Notes under the pieces: model-generated
Databases searched by the model: none
Seen by the model: the letters and a program-made list of their open reading frames with translations, nothing else
What the model was told of the DNA's origin: nothing
Source of the DNA: Caulobacteraceae bacterium
Lineage (GTDB): Bacteria; Pseudomonadota; Alphaproteobacteria; Caulobacterales; Caulobacteraceae
DNA: 64,000 bases
Direction: 5' to 3'
Assembly (NCBI GenBank): GCA_947475465.1
Contig: CANJLK010000013.1
Coordinates: forward strand, 1-64,000
Part shown: positions 35,679 through 45,057 of the stretch, one piece after another
Layout of the letters: the number at the start of each line of letters is the position of its first letter
Position numbering within the stretch: the stretch's first letter is position 1
Made by a program: the position numbers and the translations under genes

Positions 35679-36596
35679 ATGATGAATCGTCGGTCGGATT
35701 GGCGACAGCTGTGGGCGTGGCGCATTGAAGCACTCGCCTATGATGTCGCAACAGCGCTGGCACGGATTTTCCCCATAGATTCAGTGTCAGACTTTGGCGC
35801 CTGGGCCGTGCGGCGCCTCGGGCCGCTGACCAGCGCGGCGCGGGTGGCGGAAATTAATCTTCGCATTGCCTTCCCGCAGGCCGACGACGCGCAGATCGCC
35901 AGGCTGTTAACCGAGCAATGGTCGCACCTGGGCCGCTGGGCCGCGGAATTCCCCGTCCTGGACCGGATCATCGCCGATCCGGGACGTGTCGAAGTGGTCG
36001 GGGCCGAGCGTCTGGCGGCGATCCGGGACGGCGCAGGGCCGGTGGTTTTCATATCCGGACACTTCTCCAGCTTCGAGATCATGCCCGCGGTGATCATCCA
36101 CGCCGGGATCACCTGCCAGATCACCTATCGGGCCACCAACAATCCCTATGTGGACGAAAGCATTCGAAAGAGCCGCTTCCGCTATGGGGTGCGGCTGTTC
36201 GCGCCCAAGGGGACCGATGGCGCACGCGAGCTGATCCGCGCCCTGTCGCGGGGTGAAAGCGTCGCCCTGATGAACGACCAGAAATTCAACGGCGGGATCG
36301 CAGCCCCGCTGTTCGGGGTGATGGCCCATACCGCGCCCGGGCCGGCGAGCTTCGCCTTGCGGTTCGGCGCGCCGCTGCAGCCGATGAGCGTGGAGCGGGT
36401 GGGCAAGGCCCGGTTCAGGGTGATCGTCCATGAGCCGATCGTGCTGGCCGACACCGGCGACCGGACGGCTGACATCGAGGCCGGGGTGCGGCGGATCAAC
36501 AAGTTCATAGAGGAGCGCGTGCGCGCCCGGCCTGCCGAATGGTTCTGGGTCCACAAGCGCTGGCCCAACGAAATCTACAGGCGGAAGAAGCCTTAG
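35679..36596 (+). CDS. Lipid A lauroyl/myristoyl acyltransferase-like protein
   Basis: A 305-residue LpxL/HtrB/LpxM-family acyltransferase. It has an N-terminal amphipathic or membrane segment (about 13-50), the catalytic HX4E motif HFSSFE with His near 128 and Glu near 133, and the later block NDQKFNGGIAAPLFG and VHKRWP close to the end. The enzyme transfers a secondary acyl chain to lipid A or a related ornithine-type lipid at the inner membrane. It overlaps the convergent DUF2093 gene by four bases. Confidence 0.88.
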   Translation: MMNRRSDWRQLWAWRIEALAYDVATALARIFPIDSVSDFGAWAVRRLGPLTSAARVAEINLRIAFPQADDAQIARLLTEQWSHLGRWAAEFPVLDRIIADPGRVEVVGAERLAAIRDGAGPVVFISGHFSSFEIMPAVIIHAGITCQITYRATNNPYVDESIRKSRFRYGVRLFAPKGTDGARELIRALSRGESVALMNDQKFNGGIAAPLFGVMAHTAPGPASFALRFGAPLQPMSVERVGKARFRVIVHEPIVLADTGDRTADIEAGVRRINKFIEERVRARPAEWFWVHKRWPNEIYRRKKP

Positions 36597-36805
36597 CCCT
36601 GGGTTTCCTGCCAGCGTTTCAGGGCCTCTGCGGGGCTGGCATAGGCTTCCTGCAGGGGCGCGCTCCAGTAGCGGAGCTGCCCCAGCGGGATGCGGACGCC
36701 GGTGACGGCGCAAAGGACATAGCGGCCGGGCTTCATCACGGCGAAGTCGCCATCGCCATAGTGCAGGCGGGCGATGTCCGTACCGATGGGATCGTGGGCG
36801 TTCAT
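36593..36805 (-). CDS. DUF2093 small protein
   Basis: A 70-residue protein matching the DUF2093 family pattern: LHYGDGDFAVMKPGRYVLCAVTGVRIPLGQLRYWS and QEAYASPAEALKRWQ. The family is common in alphaproteobacteria, often next to xseA as here. Function unknown. It begins 29 bases after the xseA stop on the same strand. Confidence 0.88.
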   Translation of the reverse strand: MNAHDPIGTDIARLHYGDGDFAVMKPGRYVLCAVTGVRIPLGQLRYWSAPLQEAYASPAEALKRWQETQG

Positions 36806-36833
36806 GGAACCCTATTTAGCCTGTCAGGAGCGG

Positions 36834-38282
36834 CTAGAACAGGTCACCTTGTGCGGGCGGCCCCGCCTTTGGCCTGGGGCGGGCTGACTTCGGCGGCAGT
36901 GTTTCCGCAGCGGCGCCGTCAATCACCGCGTCCCGCGTGATATTGTCGCCGAACTTGATGCTGACCGTCTCGCCAGGCGCCAGGCTCGCGCCGGCGACGA
37001 CGAGGGAGCCGTCGGCCCGCTGCACCCGGGCGAACCCGCGCTGAAGCGGACGATCCGGATCGACCGCCGTGTAGAGCTTGGACAGCGCGGCCAGGCGCTC
37101 AGAGGCCCGCTCCAGACCGCGTGAGACGCCGGGCTGCAGACGCGCGGCGACCCCGTCCAGCCGCTGTCGCTGCACCGCCTGGGGCCGTTGCAGAAGCTGG
37201 GGCGAGAACCGGGCTGACACCCGCACCAGATCGCGCTCATGGACCGCGGCGTTGCGCGCCAGGCCGGCGGCGAGCCGGCCTGAGACGATGTTGAAGCGCT
37301 GGGCGGCCAGTTCGACCATGTCCTCGACGCGGGTCAGCGCGCGTCCGGCCGCCTGGACCCGGCCGCGGCGGTCCTCAACCGCGCGGCCCCCGCAGCGGTG
37401 CATGCGCGCGCCCAGGTCGCTGACCGCCGCCTTGAGCTCGGCCAGGACCGGGGTGGCGATCTCCGCCGCCGCGGTGGGGGTCGGTGCGCGGCGGTCCGAG
37501 ACGAAATCGATAAGGGTGGTGTCGGTCTCATGCCCGACGGCGCTGATCAGGGGGATGGCGCAGGCCGCGACAGTCCTGGCCAGGGCCTCGTCATTGAACG
37601 CCCACAGGTCTTCCACTGAACCGCCGCCGCGGGCCACGATCAGGACGTCAGGGCGCGGGATGGCGCCGCCGGGCGCAAGGGCCTCGAAGCCGCGGATGGC
37701 CGCGGCGACCTGGGTCGCGGCCTGGTCGCCCTGCACCACCACCGGCCAGACGATCACGTGGCAAGGCCAACGGTCGCGGATGCGGTGGAGGATGTCGCGG
37801 ATGACCGCGCCGGTCGGGCTGGTGATAACGCCCACCACCCGTGGCATAGCCGGCAGCGGCTTCTTTCGCTCGGGCGCGAACAGGCCCTCGGCCGAGAGCC
37901 TCGCCTTGAGACGCTCCAGCTGGGCCAGCAAGGCCCCGACGCCCGCGGCCTCCATGGTCTCGATGATGATCTGGTAGCGCGATCCGGCCGGATAGCTGGT
38001 GATCTTGCCGGTGACGATGACCTCCAGCCCCTGCTCGGGACGGATTCCCAGACCCCGCACCTGACCCTTCCACACCACGCCGTCGATGGCCGCCCGCTCG
38101 TCCTTGAGCGTCAGGTAGACGTGCCCGTTGGCATGATGGGTGACCTTGGAAATCTCGCCGCGCAGCCGGACGAAGCCGTAGGCGTCTTCAAGGGTGCGCT
38201 TCAGCGCGAAGGCGAGTTCCGAGACGGAGTAGGGCTTGGCGTTGCCCGCTTCGGTCGGGGTCTCGGGGGCGACGTCGCTCAT
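36834..38282 (-). CDS. xseA: Exodeoxyribonuclease VII large subunit
   Basis: A 482-residue subunit of exonuclease VII, which degrades single-stranded DNA. The N-terminal OB-fold carries [27 protein letters not shown]; the catalytic region has [33 protein letters not shown] and [29 protein letters not shown] long coiled-coil stretch follows. The small subunit xseB is not in the window. The position before DUF2093 agrees with a conserved neighbourhood. Confidence 0.95.
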   Translation of the reverse strand: MSDVAPETPTEAGNAKPYSVSELAFALKRTLEDAYGFVRLRGEISKVTHHANGHVYLTLKDERAAIDGVVWKGQVRGLGIRPEQGLEVIVTGKITSYPAGSRYQIIIETMEAAGVGALLAQLERLKARLSAEGLFAPERKKPLPAMPRVVGVITSPTGAVIRDILHRIRDRWPCHVIVWPVVVQGDQAATQVAAAIRGFEALAPGGAIPRPDVLIVARGGGSVEDLWAFNDEALARTVAACAIPLISAVGHETDTTLIDFVSDRRAPTPTAAAEIATPVLAELKAAVSDLGARMHRCGGRAVEDRRGRVQAAGRALTRVEDMVELAAQRFNIVSGRLAAGLARNAAVHERDLVRVSARFSPQLLQRPQAVQRQRLDGVAARLQPGVSRGLERASERLAALSKLYTAVDPDRPLQRGFARVQRADGSLVVAGASLAPGETVSIKFGDNITRDAVIDGAAAETLPPKSARPRPKAGPPAQGDLF

Positions 38283-38329
38283 GGGGACAAGGTAGCGATG
38301 TCGGGCGCCGGGCGGTAGGGCGCAGGAAA

Positions 38330-38379
38330 GGGCGCGCCCCGCCCGGCCGGCGCAGCTGCGCCGCGGGCCGGACGCGCCC
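38330..38379 (-). terminator. GC-rich terminator hairpin after gcrA
   Basis: A large stem: outer GGGCGCG/CGCGCCC arms (38330-38336 and 38373-38379), inner CGGCC-type pairs and a perfect 16-base palindrome at 38348-38363 at the tip. On the minus strand it is followed by TTTCC, 15 bases beyond the gcrA stop. Confidence 0.6.
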
Positions 38380-38393
38380 CCATCCCCAACGGA

Positions 38394-38900
38394 TCAGATG
38401 TAGCGGCGCAGCGAGCGGGCCAGTTCGTTGGGCCCGGAACGCTTCTTGGACTGGGCCGGCTGGTAGGCGACCTGGCTATGTTCGTGGCAGTAGGGGCCCT
38501 CGCCAGAGCGTCGGCCGCAGAAGGTGAAGGTGTCCAGCGAGGGATCGCCGATCGGCCACTTGCACATGTGGGCGCCCAGGGTCAGCACCGTGGCGGTGCC
38601 GGGAGCCTCGTCCACATAGCGAACCGGGGTCGGCGGCTGTTGCGGCGACAGGGCCGAGAGCGGCTCTGCGATGCGGCGGGGCGCGGAGGGCGCGGCCACC
38701 GGTCGGGCCGGACGCGGCGCCTTGAAGGTCGTGCGGGCGGGCTTGGAAGGCGTCGCGCGGCCCGACAGGCCCAGACGGTGAACCTTGCCGATCACCGCGT
38801 TACGGGTGACGCCGCCCAGTTGCTTGGCGATCTGGCTGGCGCTGAGGCCGTCTTGCCAGAGTTTCTTCAGGAGCTCGACCCGCTCGTCCGTCCAACCCAT
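38394..38900 (-). CDS. gcrA: Cell-cycle regulator GcrA
   Basis: A 168-residue transcription co-regulator that works with sigma-70 and CcrM-methylated GANTC sites in Caulobacterales. The N-terminal DNA-binding helices MGWTDERVELLKKLWQ, LSASQIAKQLGGVTRNAVIGKVHRLGL (about 1-45) are diagnostic. A Pro/Ala linker leads to the sigma-interacting C-terminal domain with HMCKWPIGDP, FCGRR and GPYCHEHSQVAY. Start at 38900 matches the family. It is divergent from the ABC permease. No GANTC is seen in the 200 bases upstream, but a weak DnaA-box-like site is (39039). Confidence 0.95.
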   Translation of the reverse strand: MGWTDERVELLKKLWQDGLSASQIAKQLGGVTRNAVIGKVHRLGLSGRATPSKPARTTFKAPRPARPVAAPSAPRRIAEPLSALSPQQPPTPVRYVDEAPGTATVLTLGAHMCKWPIGDPSLDTFTFCGRRSGEGPYCHEHSQVAYQPAQSKKRSGPNELARSLRRYI

Positions 38901-39038
38901 GCTCGCCTCCCCGGTGGCCCGGACGCGCACCGCGCGCGCCTGGGATACTACATCTTGTGGCGCCCGACTTTCCTGAGCCCCACCAGCCACCATCAGTAGT
39001 AAACAACTCCTTAAGGGCCACAATAGGCGCCCCTGCAT

Positions 39039-39047
39039 TCGTCCACA
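39039..39047. promoter_or_regulatory. Weak DnaA-box-like site upstream of gcrA
   Basis: TCGTCCACA differs from TTATCCACA at two positions. In Caulobacter gcrA transcription depends on DnaA, so the site is worth recording, but a match this loose is expected by chance fairly often. Confidence 0.2.
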
Positions 39048-39116
39048 GGAACTAGATGTAGCGTCGCCCGCGCGGGAATTCGCCGCACTCTTGCGGCGCG
39101 CCGGCTGTCGGCGCAC

Positions 39117-39944
39117 ATGGGACGGATGAAGGACATGCCGCTGACCGAAGCCGTGCTGCCGCCGCAGCCGCGCGACTACCATGGGTTCAACTGGGAGGGG
39201 TTCAAGACCCTGTACCTGCGGGAAATCCGCCGCTTCTGGAAGGTGGGCGCCCAGACGCTGGCCGCCCCCGTGGTGACGGCGCTTCTCTACATGATGGTGT
39301 TCGTGGTCGCCGCCCAGGGCGCGCGGCCGATCCACGGGATGCCCTACGGGTCTTTCGTGGCGCCCGGACTGATCATGATGCAGATCCTCAACAACGCCTT
39401 CGCTAATTCCTCCTCGTCCCTCCTGCAGGCCAAGATGAACGGGCTGATGGGCGATTTCCTCACCCCGCCGCTGGCGCCGCTGGAGCATGCCGCCGCCTTC
39501 GGCCTGGGCGCGGCGACCCGCGGGCTGGTGGTGGGCGGGGTGACCTGGCTCGCCGTCTGGCCTTTCGCCCACATCGGCGTGGCCCATCTTTGGGCGGTGA
39601 TCTACTTCGGCTTTGGTGCGGCCCTGATCCTTGGGTTCCTGGGCGTGATGGCCGGCCTGTGGGCTGAGAAGTTCGATCAAATGTCGGTGGTGACCAACTT
39701 CATCGTCATGCCGATGACCTTCCTGTCGGGGACCTTCTATCTTGTGGAGCGCCTGCCGGAGCCCTTCCGGTCATTTTCGAAGTTCAACCCGTTCTTCTAT
39801 CTGATCGACGGGTTCCGGTACGGCTTCATCGGCCATGCCGAGGGCTCGCTGGCGATTGGCGGGGCGATGACGGCGGCGATCGTGCTGGCCTTCGGCTGGG
39901 TCTGCCTTTGGATGTTCCAGACCGGTTACAAGATCAAAACCTAG
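39117..39944 (+). CDS. ABC-2-type transporter permease
   Basis: A 275-residue permease with about six membrane helices and the N-terminal amphipathic helix LYLREIRRFWKV typical of the ABC-2 (NodJ/DrrB/polysaccharide and drug export) family. The conserved helix-5/6 block is FLSGTFYLVERLPEPFRSFSKFNPFFYLIDGFRYGFIG. No ATPase gene is next to it, so its partner is elsewhere. The ATG at 39117 or 39126 are both possible. Confidence 0.87.
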   Translation: MGRMKDMPLTEAVLPPQPRDYHGFNWEGFKTLYLREIRRFWKVGAQTLAAPVVTALLYMMVFVVAAQGARPIHGMPYGSFVAPGLIMMQILNNAFANSSSSLLQAKMNGLMGDFLTPPLAPLEHAAAFGLGAATRGLVVGGVTWLAVWPFAHIGVAHLWAVIYFGFGAALILGFLGVMAGLWAEKFDQMSVVTNFIVMPMTFLSGTFYLVERLPEPFRSFSKFNPFFYLIDGFRYGFIGHAEGSLAIGGAMTAAIVLAFGWVCLWMFQTGYKIKT

Positions 39945-39967
39945 GGCGTCGCTGTTAGGCGGGCATG

Positions 39968-39997
39968 AAAACGCCGCCGGCCTCGCGGTCGGCGGCG
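39968..39997 (-). terminator. Terminator of the PEP-CTERM gene
   Basis: On the minus strand an 8-base-pair stem (CGCCGCCG with CGGCGGCG, 10-base loop) ends directly in TTTT. It lies 22 bases after the stop of the PEP-CTERM gene and also faces the end of the convergent ABC permease gene. Confidence 0.8.
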
Positions 39998-40019
39998 CTG
40001 CAGATCACTGTCGCGGGTG

Positions 40020-40811
40020 TCAGGCGATCGCGGTCCGACGGCGGGCGCGCAGGGCGGCCCCGACGCCCAGGAAGCCCAGGATCATCATGGCCCAGGAAGC
40101 CGGCTCCGGCACCACCGCCGGCGCCAGCGGCTCCGGCGACGTCTCGTTCGGCGCGCCTATCCGGCCGCCCATGACGAAATAGCCGCGGCCGCTCTGGATC
40201 GCCGCGTTGAAGTCCACCAGGAAGGCAGCGGTCGGATTGGCGTCCAGGGCAAAGACGATGTCGGTGTTGTCGTCGGCGACGGTGAAGCCGTGGTAGCCGT
40301 AGGCCGGGCCGCTGCCGAGGGTGTTGAAGATGGTCACGCCGGCGTTGGAATTGACGGTGTCCACCAGGAAGGCCGACGGGTCGCCGTAGTATCCGCCCAG
40401 GCGCCAGTACTCCGGCGAGCCGATCGGAGCGCTTGAGCCGGGAATCGAGAAACTTGAGTTCTGCCGCACCATGATGTCCGCGGCAGTCACGACGATGTCG
40501 GGCGTCAACGCGCTGATGTCGAACACCAGGAAGTCGTGGAAGGCATGATGCTCGCCCTGCAGGGCGATGAACGCCGGGTCGTCGTAGGTCGCCGCGCCAT
40601 AGTAGTCGTTGGCCGCGTAGTGGGTGCCGCCGCTGGAGTACCACCCGCTGCCGTTGGTTACGACTGAATCGCCGCCACCGCCGCTGAAGCTGAGGTTCAG
40701 CTGCGCGCCATAGCCGTTATTGTAGCCGAGGATATAGGCCTGCGCCGGCAGGGCCGCGAGCCCGAGGCTCAGTGCGGCGAAAGCGCCAACGGTGACAGAC
40801 TTGATCTTCAT
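40020..40811 (-). CDS. Secreted PEP-CTERM sorting-domain protein
   Basis: A 263-residue exported protein. The signal peptide is about 1-25 (cleaved after AQA). The body is rich in Gly, Ser, Asn, Tyr and Asp and looks beta-structured. The C-terminus has VPEPASWAMMILGFLGVG followed by RARRR, the PEP-CTERM tail: PEP motif at about 235-237, a hydrophobic helix and a basic end. Such tails are recognised by an exosortase, which is not in the window. The protein probably ends at the cell surface or in matrix. No enzyme motif is seen. Confidence 0.88.
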   Translation of the reverse strand: MKIKSVTVGAFAALSLGLAALPAQAYILGYNNGYGAQLNLSFSGGGGDSVVTNGSGWYSSGGTHYAANDYYGAATYDDPAFIALQGEHHAFHDFLVFDISALTPDIVVTAADIMVRQNSSFSIPGSSAPIGSPEYWRLGGYYGDPSAFLVDTVNSNAGVTIFNTLGSGPAYGYHGFTVADDNTDIVFALDANPTAAFLVDFNAAIQSGRGYFVMGGRIGAPNETSPEPLAPAVVPEPASWAMMILGFLGVGAALRARRRTAIA

Positions 40812-40923
40812 GCTCGGGTCCTAGCTGGTCCACCTTACTTGACGGTCCAGATTCCTTCATCCCAGGCAAACCGCGCTGACCGATTATTGTCAAGGATTCC
40901 ATAACGATGTTCACCTGACGCGC

Positions 40924-40942
40924 GAATTTGCCGCGCAAATTC
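40924..40942. promoter_or_regulatory. Palindrome in the gap upstream of argD
   Basis: Seven-base arms (GAATTTG and CAAATTC) around CCGCG. It lies in the 280-base gap between the PEP-CTERM and argD genes. The same gap also has a small CGCCCG/CGGGCG stem (40963-40975) and a perfect TTGACA (41001-41006) that could be the -35 of the argD promoter. No known arginine-repressor box was matched. Confidence 0.35.
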
Positions 40943-41092
40943 CCCTCACGCACGAATTCAATCGCCCGCCGGGCGAGCGCTACCATTACGCCCCGCGACA
41001 TTGACACAGGCCCGCGACAGGACGAAAACGCCAAGCCTTCCAGTCCCCGCCGCCCTGGCCGCGGGGACGCTTCCGTTTTGGAGGGCTATTTC

Positions 41093-42322
41093 GTGCCCGA
41101 GACGAAGACCGCGCCGGCCGTTCCCAGCGATCACATCATGGCGGTCTACCGCCGCACGCCGCTCGGCTTCGTCCGCGGCGAGGGCGCGCGCCTGTTCGGG
41201 ACCGATGGCGAGACCTATCTCGACTGCCTGGCCGGCATCGCGGTCAATGCGCTCGGCCATTCCCACCCAAAGCTCGTGAAGGTGCTCAAGGAGCAGGGCG
41301 AGAAGCTCTGGCATGTCTCCAACATCTTCACGATCCCGGAGCAGGAGGCGCTCGCCACCTTCCTGTCGCAGGTCACCTTCGCCGAAGAGACCTTCTTCAC
41401 CAACTCCGGCGCCGAGGCCATCGAGTGCGCCATCAAGGCGGCCCGCAAGTACCATTGGGCGAACGGCCAGCCGGAGCGGGTGGACATCATCGGCTTCGAA
41501 GGTTCATTCCACGGCCGTACGCTGGCCGCCGTCAACGCTTCGGGCAATCAGGACTACCTGGAAGGTTTCGGGCCGCCGATGCCGGGGTTCGTCCACCTGC
41601 CCTACGGCGACCTCGACGCCCTGCGCGCCGCCGTGGGCCCGACGACCGCGGCGATTCTGCTTGAGCCCGTGCAGGGCGAGGGCGGCGCCCGGTCGTGGCC
41701 TGTCGAGGGTCTGACGGAGATCCGCAAGCTCTGCGACGAAACCGGGACCCTCTTGGTGTATGACGAGATCCAGTGCGGCCTGGGCCGGACCGGCAAGCTC
41801 TTCGCCTACGAGTGGGCCGAGAACGCCGAGCCGGACATCATGACCATCGCCAAGGCGCTGGGCGGCGGGTTCCCGGTGGGCGCCTGCCTGACGACCGCCA
41901 AGGCCGGCAAGGGCATGACTGTGGGTTCCCACGGTTCCACCTACGGCGGCAATCCGCTGGCCATGGCGGTCGGACTGGCGTCCATGGAGGAACTGGTGAA
42001 GCCGGAATTGCTCGATCACGTCGTCCAGCTCAACGGCTACTTCAACCAGCAGCTTTCCGGCCTGCGCGAGCGGTACCCGGATGTCGTTGAGGAGATCCGC
42101 GGCAAGGGCCTGCTGATCGGCATCAAGCTGAAGACGCCGAACCGCGAGTTCATGCAGCACGCCCGCGACAACCAGTTGCTGATCGCCGGCGGCGGAGACA
42201 ACTGCGTGCGGCTTCTGCCGCCGCTGGTGCTCACTGTCGAGGAGGCCAGCGAGGCTGTGGCCAAGCTGGAAGCGTCCTGCGAAGCGGCGCGCGCCCTGCT
42301 GCCTGAGAAGACCGGCGCGTGA
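41093..42322 (+). CDS. argD: Acetylornithine/succinylornithine-type aminotransferase
   Basis: A 409-residue class III PLP aminotransferase of arginine synthesis. [35 protein letters not shown] and the internal aldimine lysine near 254 ([13 protein letters not shown]) identify it; [19 protein letters not shown] is the ArgD form of the Asp/Gln block. It starts at GTG 41093, seven bases after GGAGGG. The reading frame extends further upstream but that part has no family similarity. The stop overlaps the argF start by four bases. Confidence 0.93.
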   Translation: MPETKTAPAVPSDHIMAVYRRTPLGFVRGEGARLFGTDGETYLDCLAGIAVNALGHSHPKLVKVLKEQGEKLWHVSNIFTIPEQEALATFLSQVTFAEETFFTNSGAEAIECAIKAARKYHWANGQPERVDIIGFEGSFHGRTLAAVNASGNQDYLEGFGPPMPGFVHLPYGDLDALRAAVGPTTAAILLEPVQGEGGARSWPVEGLTEIRKLCDETGTLLVYDEIQCGLGRTGKLFAYEWAENAEPDIMTIAKALGGGFPVGACLTTAKAGKGMTVGSHGSTYGGNPLAMAVGLASMEELVKPELLDHVVQLNGYFNQQLSGLRERYPDVVEEIRGKGLLIGIKLKTPNREFMQHARDNQLLIAGGGDNCVRLLPPLVLTVEEASEAVAKLEASCEAARALLPEKTGA

Positions 42323-43254
42323 GCCAGCCGCCGAGGCACTTCCTGGACTTCTGGAAGCTCGAAGGTTCCGACCTTCGGGCGATCCTGGAGGACGCCAAGG
42401 CCCGCAAGGCCGCGCGTCTCGGCTGGCCCAGGGGCCGACCGGACGCCGACCGCGCTGCCGAGGGCCGCACGCTGGCGATGATCTTCGAGAAGAACTCGAC
42501 GCGGACCCGGTTCTCCTTCGATGCCGCCATGCGCCAGCTCGGCGGCGACGTGATCATCTCCAACGCCGCCGACATGCAGCTCGGGCGGGGTGAGCCCATC
42601 GAGGACACCGCGCGCGTGCTCTCGCGGATGGTCGATGCGGTGATGATCCGGGCCAACCGCCATGAGGACGTGGAGCGCCTGGCCCTGTCGTCGACGATCC
42701 CCGTGATCAACGGCCTGTCGGACAAGGGACACCCCTGCCAGATCTTGGCCGACCTCCTGACCTTCGAGGAGCATCGCGGGCCGGTGGCCGGCAAGACCAT
42801 CGCCTGGGTGGGCGACGGCAACAACGTTTGCGCCAGCTTCATTCAGGCCGCGCCCAAGCTCGGCTTCAAGCTGCGGATCGCCGCGCCGGCGGTTTATTAC
42901 CCGGACCTTGCGGAACTGGCCCGGGCGGCGGAACTGCAGGGCGATGTGGTGACCACCCACGATCCGCGCGAAGCCGTGGCCGGCGCCGATTGCGTCGTCA
43001 CCGACACCTGGGTCTCGATGGGCGACACCGACCACGACGAGCGCCTGGAGGCCCTGGAGCCGTTCCAGGTGGACGAGGCGCTGATGGAAGAGGCCAAGCG
43101 CGACGCGGTCTTCCTGCACTGCCTGCCGGCCCACCGCGGCGAAGAGGTCACCGATGCGGTGATCGACGGCCCGCAGAGCCTGATCTGGGATGAGGCGGAA
43201 AACCGCCTGCACGCCCAGAAATCAATCCTCGCCTGGTGCTTCGGGGCGATCTGA
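42319..43254 (+). CDS. argF: Ornithine carbamoyltransferase
   Basis: A 311-residue enzyme forming citrulline from ornithine and carbamoyl phosphate. Carbamoyl-phosphate motifs STRTR (about 60-64) and GHPCQ, the ornithine-side [13 protein letters not shown] block and [12 protein letters not shown] are all present. It begins with GTG overlapping the argD stop (GTGA), so translation is coupled. It is the second gene of the argD-argF operon. Confidence 0.96.
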   Translation: MSQPPRHFLDFWKLEGSDLRAILEDAKARKAARLGWPRGRPDADRAAEGRTLAMIFEKNSTRTRFSFDAAMRQLGGDVIISNAADMQLGRGEPIEDTARVLSRMVDAVMIRANRHEDVERLALSSTIPVINGLSDKGHPCQILADLLTFEEHRGPVAGKTIAWVGDGNNVCASFIQAAPKLGFKLRIAAPAVYYPDLAELARAAELQGDVVTTHDPREAVAGADCVVTDTWVSMGDTDHDERLEALEPFQVDEALMEEAKRDAVFLHCLPAHRGEEVTDAVIDGPQSLIWDEAENRLHAQKSILAWCFGAI

Positions 43255-43258
43255 ACGG

Positions 43259-44119
43259 TCAGTTCGTCGTCACCGGCAGTTTGAGGAAGATCCGGCCGGA
43301 CGGCGAAGGTGGCGGCAGGGCGCCGGCGCGGATATTCACCTGCAACGAGGGCAGCAGAAGCACCGGCGCGGCCAGGGTGGCGTCGCGCGCCTGACGCAGT
43401 TTCACGAAGCCCGCTTCATCGATCCCATCCCGGATGTGGATGTTGCCCCGCCGCTGCTCACCAACGGTGGTTTCCCACCTGGGCTCTGTCCGCCCGGACG
43501 GAAGATAGTCGTGCCCAACGAAGATCCGCGTGGGCTCGGGTAGCGCCAGAATTCTCTGGATGGACCGGAAGAGCGTGGCTGCGTCCCCGCCAGGGAAATC
43601 GGTTCGCGCGGTTCCGTAGTCCGGCATGAACAGGGTGTCGCCGACAAAGGCGGCGTCGCCGACCAGATAGGTCACGTCGGCGGCGGTGTGGCCGGGGGTG
43701 TAGATCGCGCGGATGGCCAGATGGCCCAGCGGCAGCTCGTCGCCGTCCCCGGCGAGTCGTCCAAAATCCCGGCCGTCCGCGATAACGTCGTCGCGCTCGA
43801 AGAGGTCGGCGAAGTGCCTTTGGACCTGGACGATCTGCGCCCCGATGACGACGGTGGCTCCGCTTCGCTCGCGCAGATAGTTCGCCGCCGACAGATGGTC
43901 CGCATGGGCGTGGGTCTCCAGTACATAGGCCAGGCGGAGCCCTTGGTCCGTGGCCGCCGCCAAGATTGCGTCCGCCGATCCGGTTGAGATGCGGGCGGAG
44001 GCCGGGGCGAAGTCGAGAACGGGATCGACGACGGCCGCGACGCCGGTGGCGGGATCGCTCACCAGATAACTTGCCGTGGAGGTGGCGGGATCGAAAAAGG
44101 CTTGAACCTTGGGTGTCAT
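43259..44119 (-). CDS. Persulfide-dioxygenase-like MBL-fold hydrolase (Blh/ETHE1 type)
   Basis: A 286-residue metallo-beta-lactamase-fold protein. The metal motif ETHAHADHLSA places ligands at about 70, 72, 74 and 75; GHTAADVTYLVG, GDTLFMPDYGTART and FVGHDYLPSGR are characteristic of Blh/ETHE1-type persulfide dioxygenases, which oxidise glutathione persulfide to sulfite. It is divergent from BigR across a shared operator and belongs with the rhodanese and exporter genes. The family often precedes a DUF442 partner, not seen here. Confidence 0.88.
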   Translation of the reverse strand: MTPKVQAFFDPATSTASYLVSDPATGVAAVVDPVLDFAPASARISTGSADAILAAATDQGLRLAYVLETHAHADHLSAANYLRERSGATVVIGAQIVQVQRHFADLFERDDVIADGRDFGRLAGDGDELPLGHLAIRAIYTPGHTAADVTYLVGDAAFVGDTLFMPDYGTARTDFPGGDAATLFRSIQRILALPEPTRIFVGHDYLPSGRTEPRWETTVGEQRRGNIHIRDGIDEAGFVKLRQARDATLAAPVLLLPSLQVNIRAGALPPPSPSGRIFLKLPVTTN

Positions 44120-44164
44120 GATCGGAGCCTCAGGCGTTGGACTGGCTCATATATAAGAACTTGC

Positions 44165-44186
44165 TAAATTAGAAACAACTAATATA
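44165..44186. promoter_or_regulatory. BigR-type operator between the dioxygenase and regulator genes
   Basis: An AT-rich dyad TAAATTAG-AAACAA-CTAATATA (7 of 8 arm positions complementary) ends ten bases before the BigR ATG and lies 46 bases from the divergent start. An additional ATATATAAG follows on the left. AT-rich dyads of this kind are the reported targets of BigR/SqrR. Binding is inferred from position. Confidence 0.6.
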
Positions 44187-44195
44187 GTGGTCTTC

Positions 44196-44564
44196 ATGTT
44201 CGATCTCGCGAACTTCGACATCACTGAATTCGAGGCCAGTGCGTCAGCCGCAGCCAAGCTGCTGCGGGCGCTCGGCAACGAGCGGCGGTTGATGATCCTT
44301 TGCCAGCTTGCCGACGGCGAGCGGCCCGTGGGGGAACTCCAGCCCCTGGTCGGCCTCTCACAATCGGCGCTCTCCCAGCACCTGGCGGTGCTGCGGGAGG
44401 AGGGCGTCGTGGCCACCCGCCGTGACGGCCAGACCATCTGGTACCGGATCGCCGACCCCGCGGCCGTGAAGGTGGTGGCGACGCTCGCCGAGATCTTCTG
44501 CCCTCCGAAGGAGAAGACCGATGACCGCCCAGATCCAGACCCTGAATCCCGCCGCCGTCGCTGA
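44196..44564 (+). CDS. bigR: Persulfide-sensing ArsR-family repressor (BigR/SqrR)
   Basis: A 122-residue winged-helix repressor. It has LLRALGNERRLMILCQLADGE, the recognition helix SQSALSQHLAVLREEGVV and the wing TRRDGQTIWYRI. Two cysteines at about 36 and 102 (IFCPP) are 66 residues apart, exactly the spacing of the sensing pair in BigR and SqrR, which form a disulfide or polysulfide bridge in response to persulfides and release DNA. The ATG at 44196 is preferred over a GTG at 44187 that would overlap the operator end. The end overlaps the rhodanese start by 44 bases. Confidence 0.92.
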   Translation: MFDLANFDITEFEASASAAAKLLRALGNERRLMILCQLADGERPVGELQPLVGLSQSALSQHLAVLREEGVVATRRDGQTIWYRIADPAAVKVVATLAEIFCPPKEKTDDRPDPDPESRRRR

Positions 44565-45054
44565 GCGCCTTCGCGCCGGCAAGGCCATCCTGGTCGATAT
44601 CCGCGAGCCTGACGAGTTCGCACGGCGCCATGTGAAAGGGGCGCTGTCGCGGCCCTTGTCCGCGTTCGAAGCCGCCCACCTGAAGATCGAGGCCGGGCGC
44701 GACGTCGTCTTCACCTGCCGCTCCGGCATGCGCACGGGCGCCAACTGCGACCGGCTGGCGGCCGCGGTGGATGGGCCGGCCTTCATCCTGGAAGGCGGGG
44801 TCGATGGCTGGGCCGGGGCCGGCTTTCCGGTCGTCGAGGACCGCAAGGCGCCAATGGAGATCATGCGCCAGGTCCAGTTGATCGCGGGTCTCATGGTGCT
44901 GGCCGGGGTCGCCCTGGGCCTGGCCGTGCACCCTGGGTTCTTTGCGCTCTCGGCCGCCATGGGCGCGGGACTGGCGACGGCCGGCGCCACCGGCTTTTGC
45001 GGAATGGCGAAGCTGCTGGCCCTGGCGCCCTGGAACCGGCCGACCGGAGCCTGA
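44521..45054 (+). CDS. Membrane-anchored rhodanese (sulfurtransferase)
   Basis: A 177-residue protein: rhodanese domain at about 1-105 with the active-site Cys near 66 (VVFTCRSGMRT), then two hydrophobic helices (about 118-165) of the DUF2892-like type. It moves sulfane sulfur at the inner membrane. It overlaps bigR by 44 bases and precedes the TauE/SafE gene by three bases, so all three share one message. With the dioxygenase it should remove persulfide sulfur. Confidence 0.88.
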   Translation: MTAQIQTLNPAAVAERLRAGKAILVDIREPDEFARRHVKGALSRPLSAFEAAHLKIEAGRDVVFTCRSGMRTGANCDRLAAAVDGPAFILEGGVDGWAGAGFPVVEDRKAPMEIMRQVQLIAGLMVLAGVALGLAVHPGFFALSAAMGAGLATAGATGFCGMAKLLALAPWNRPTGA

Positions 45055-45057
45055 GCC

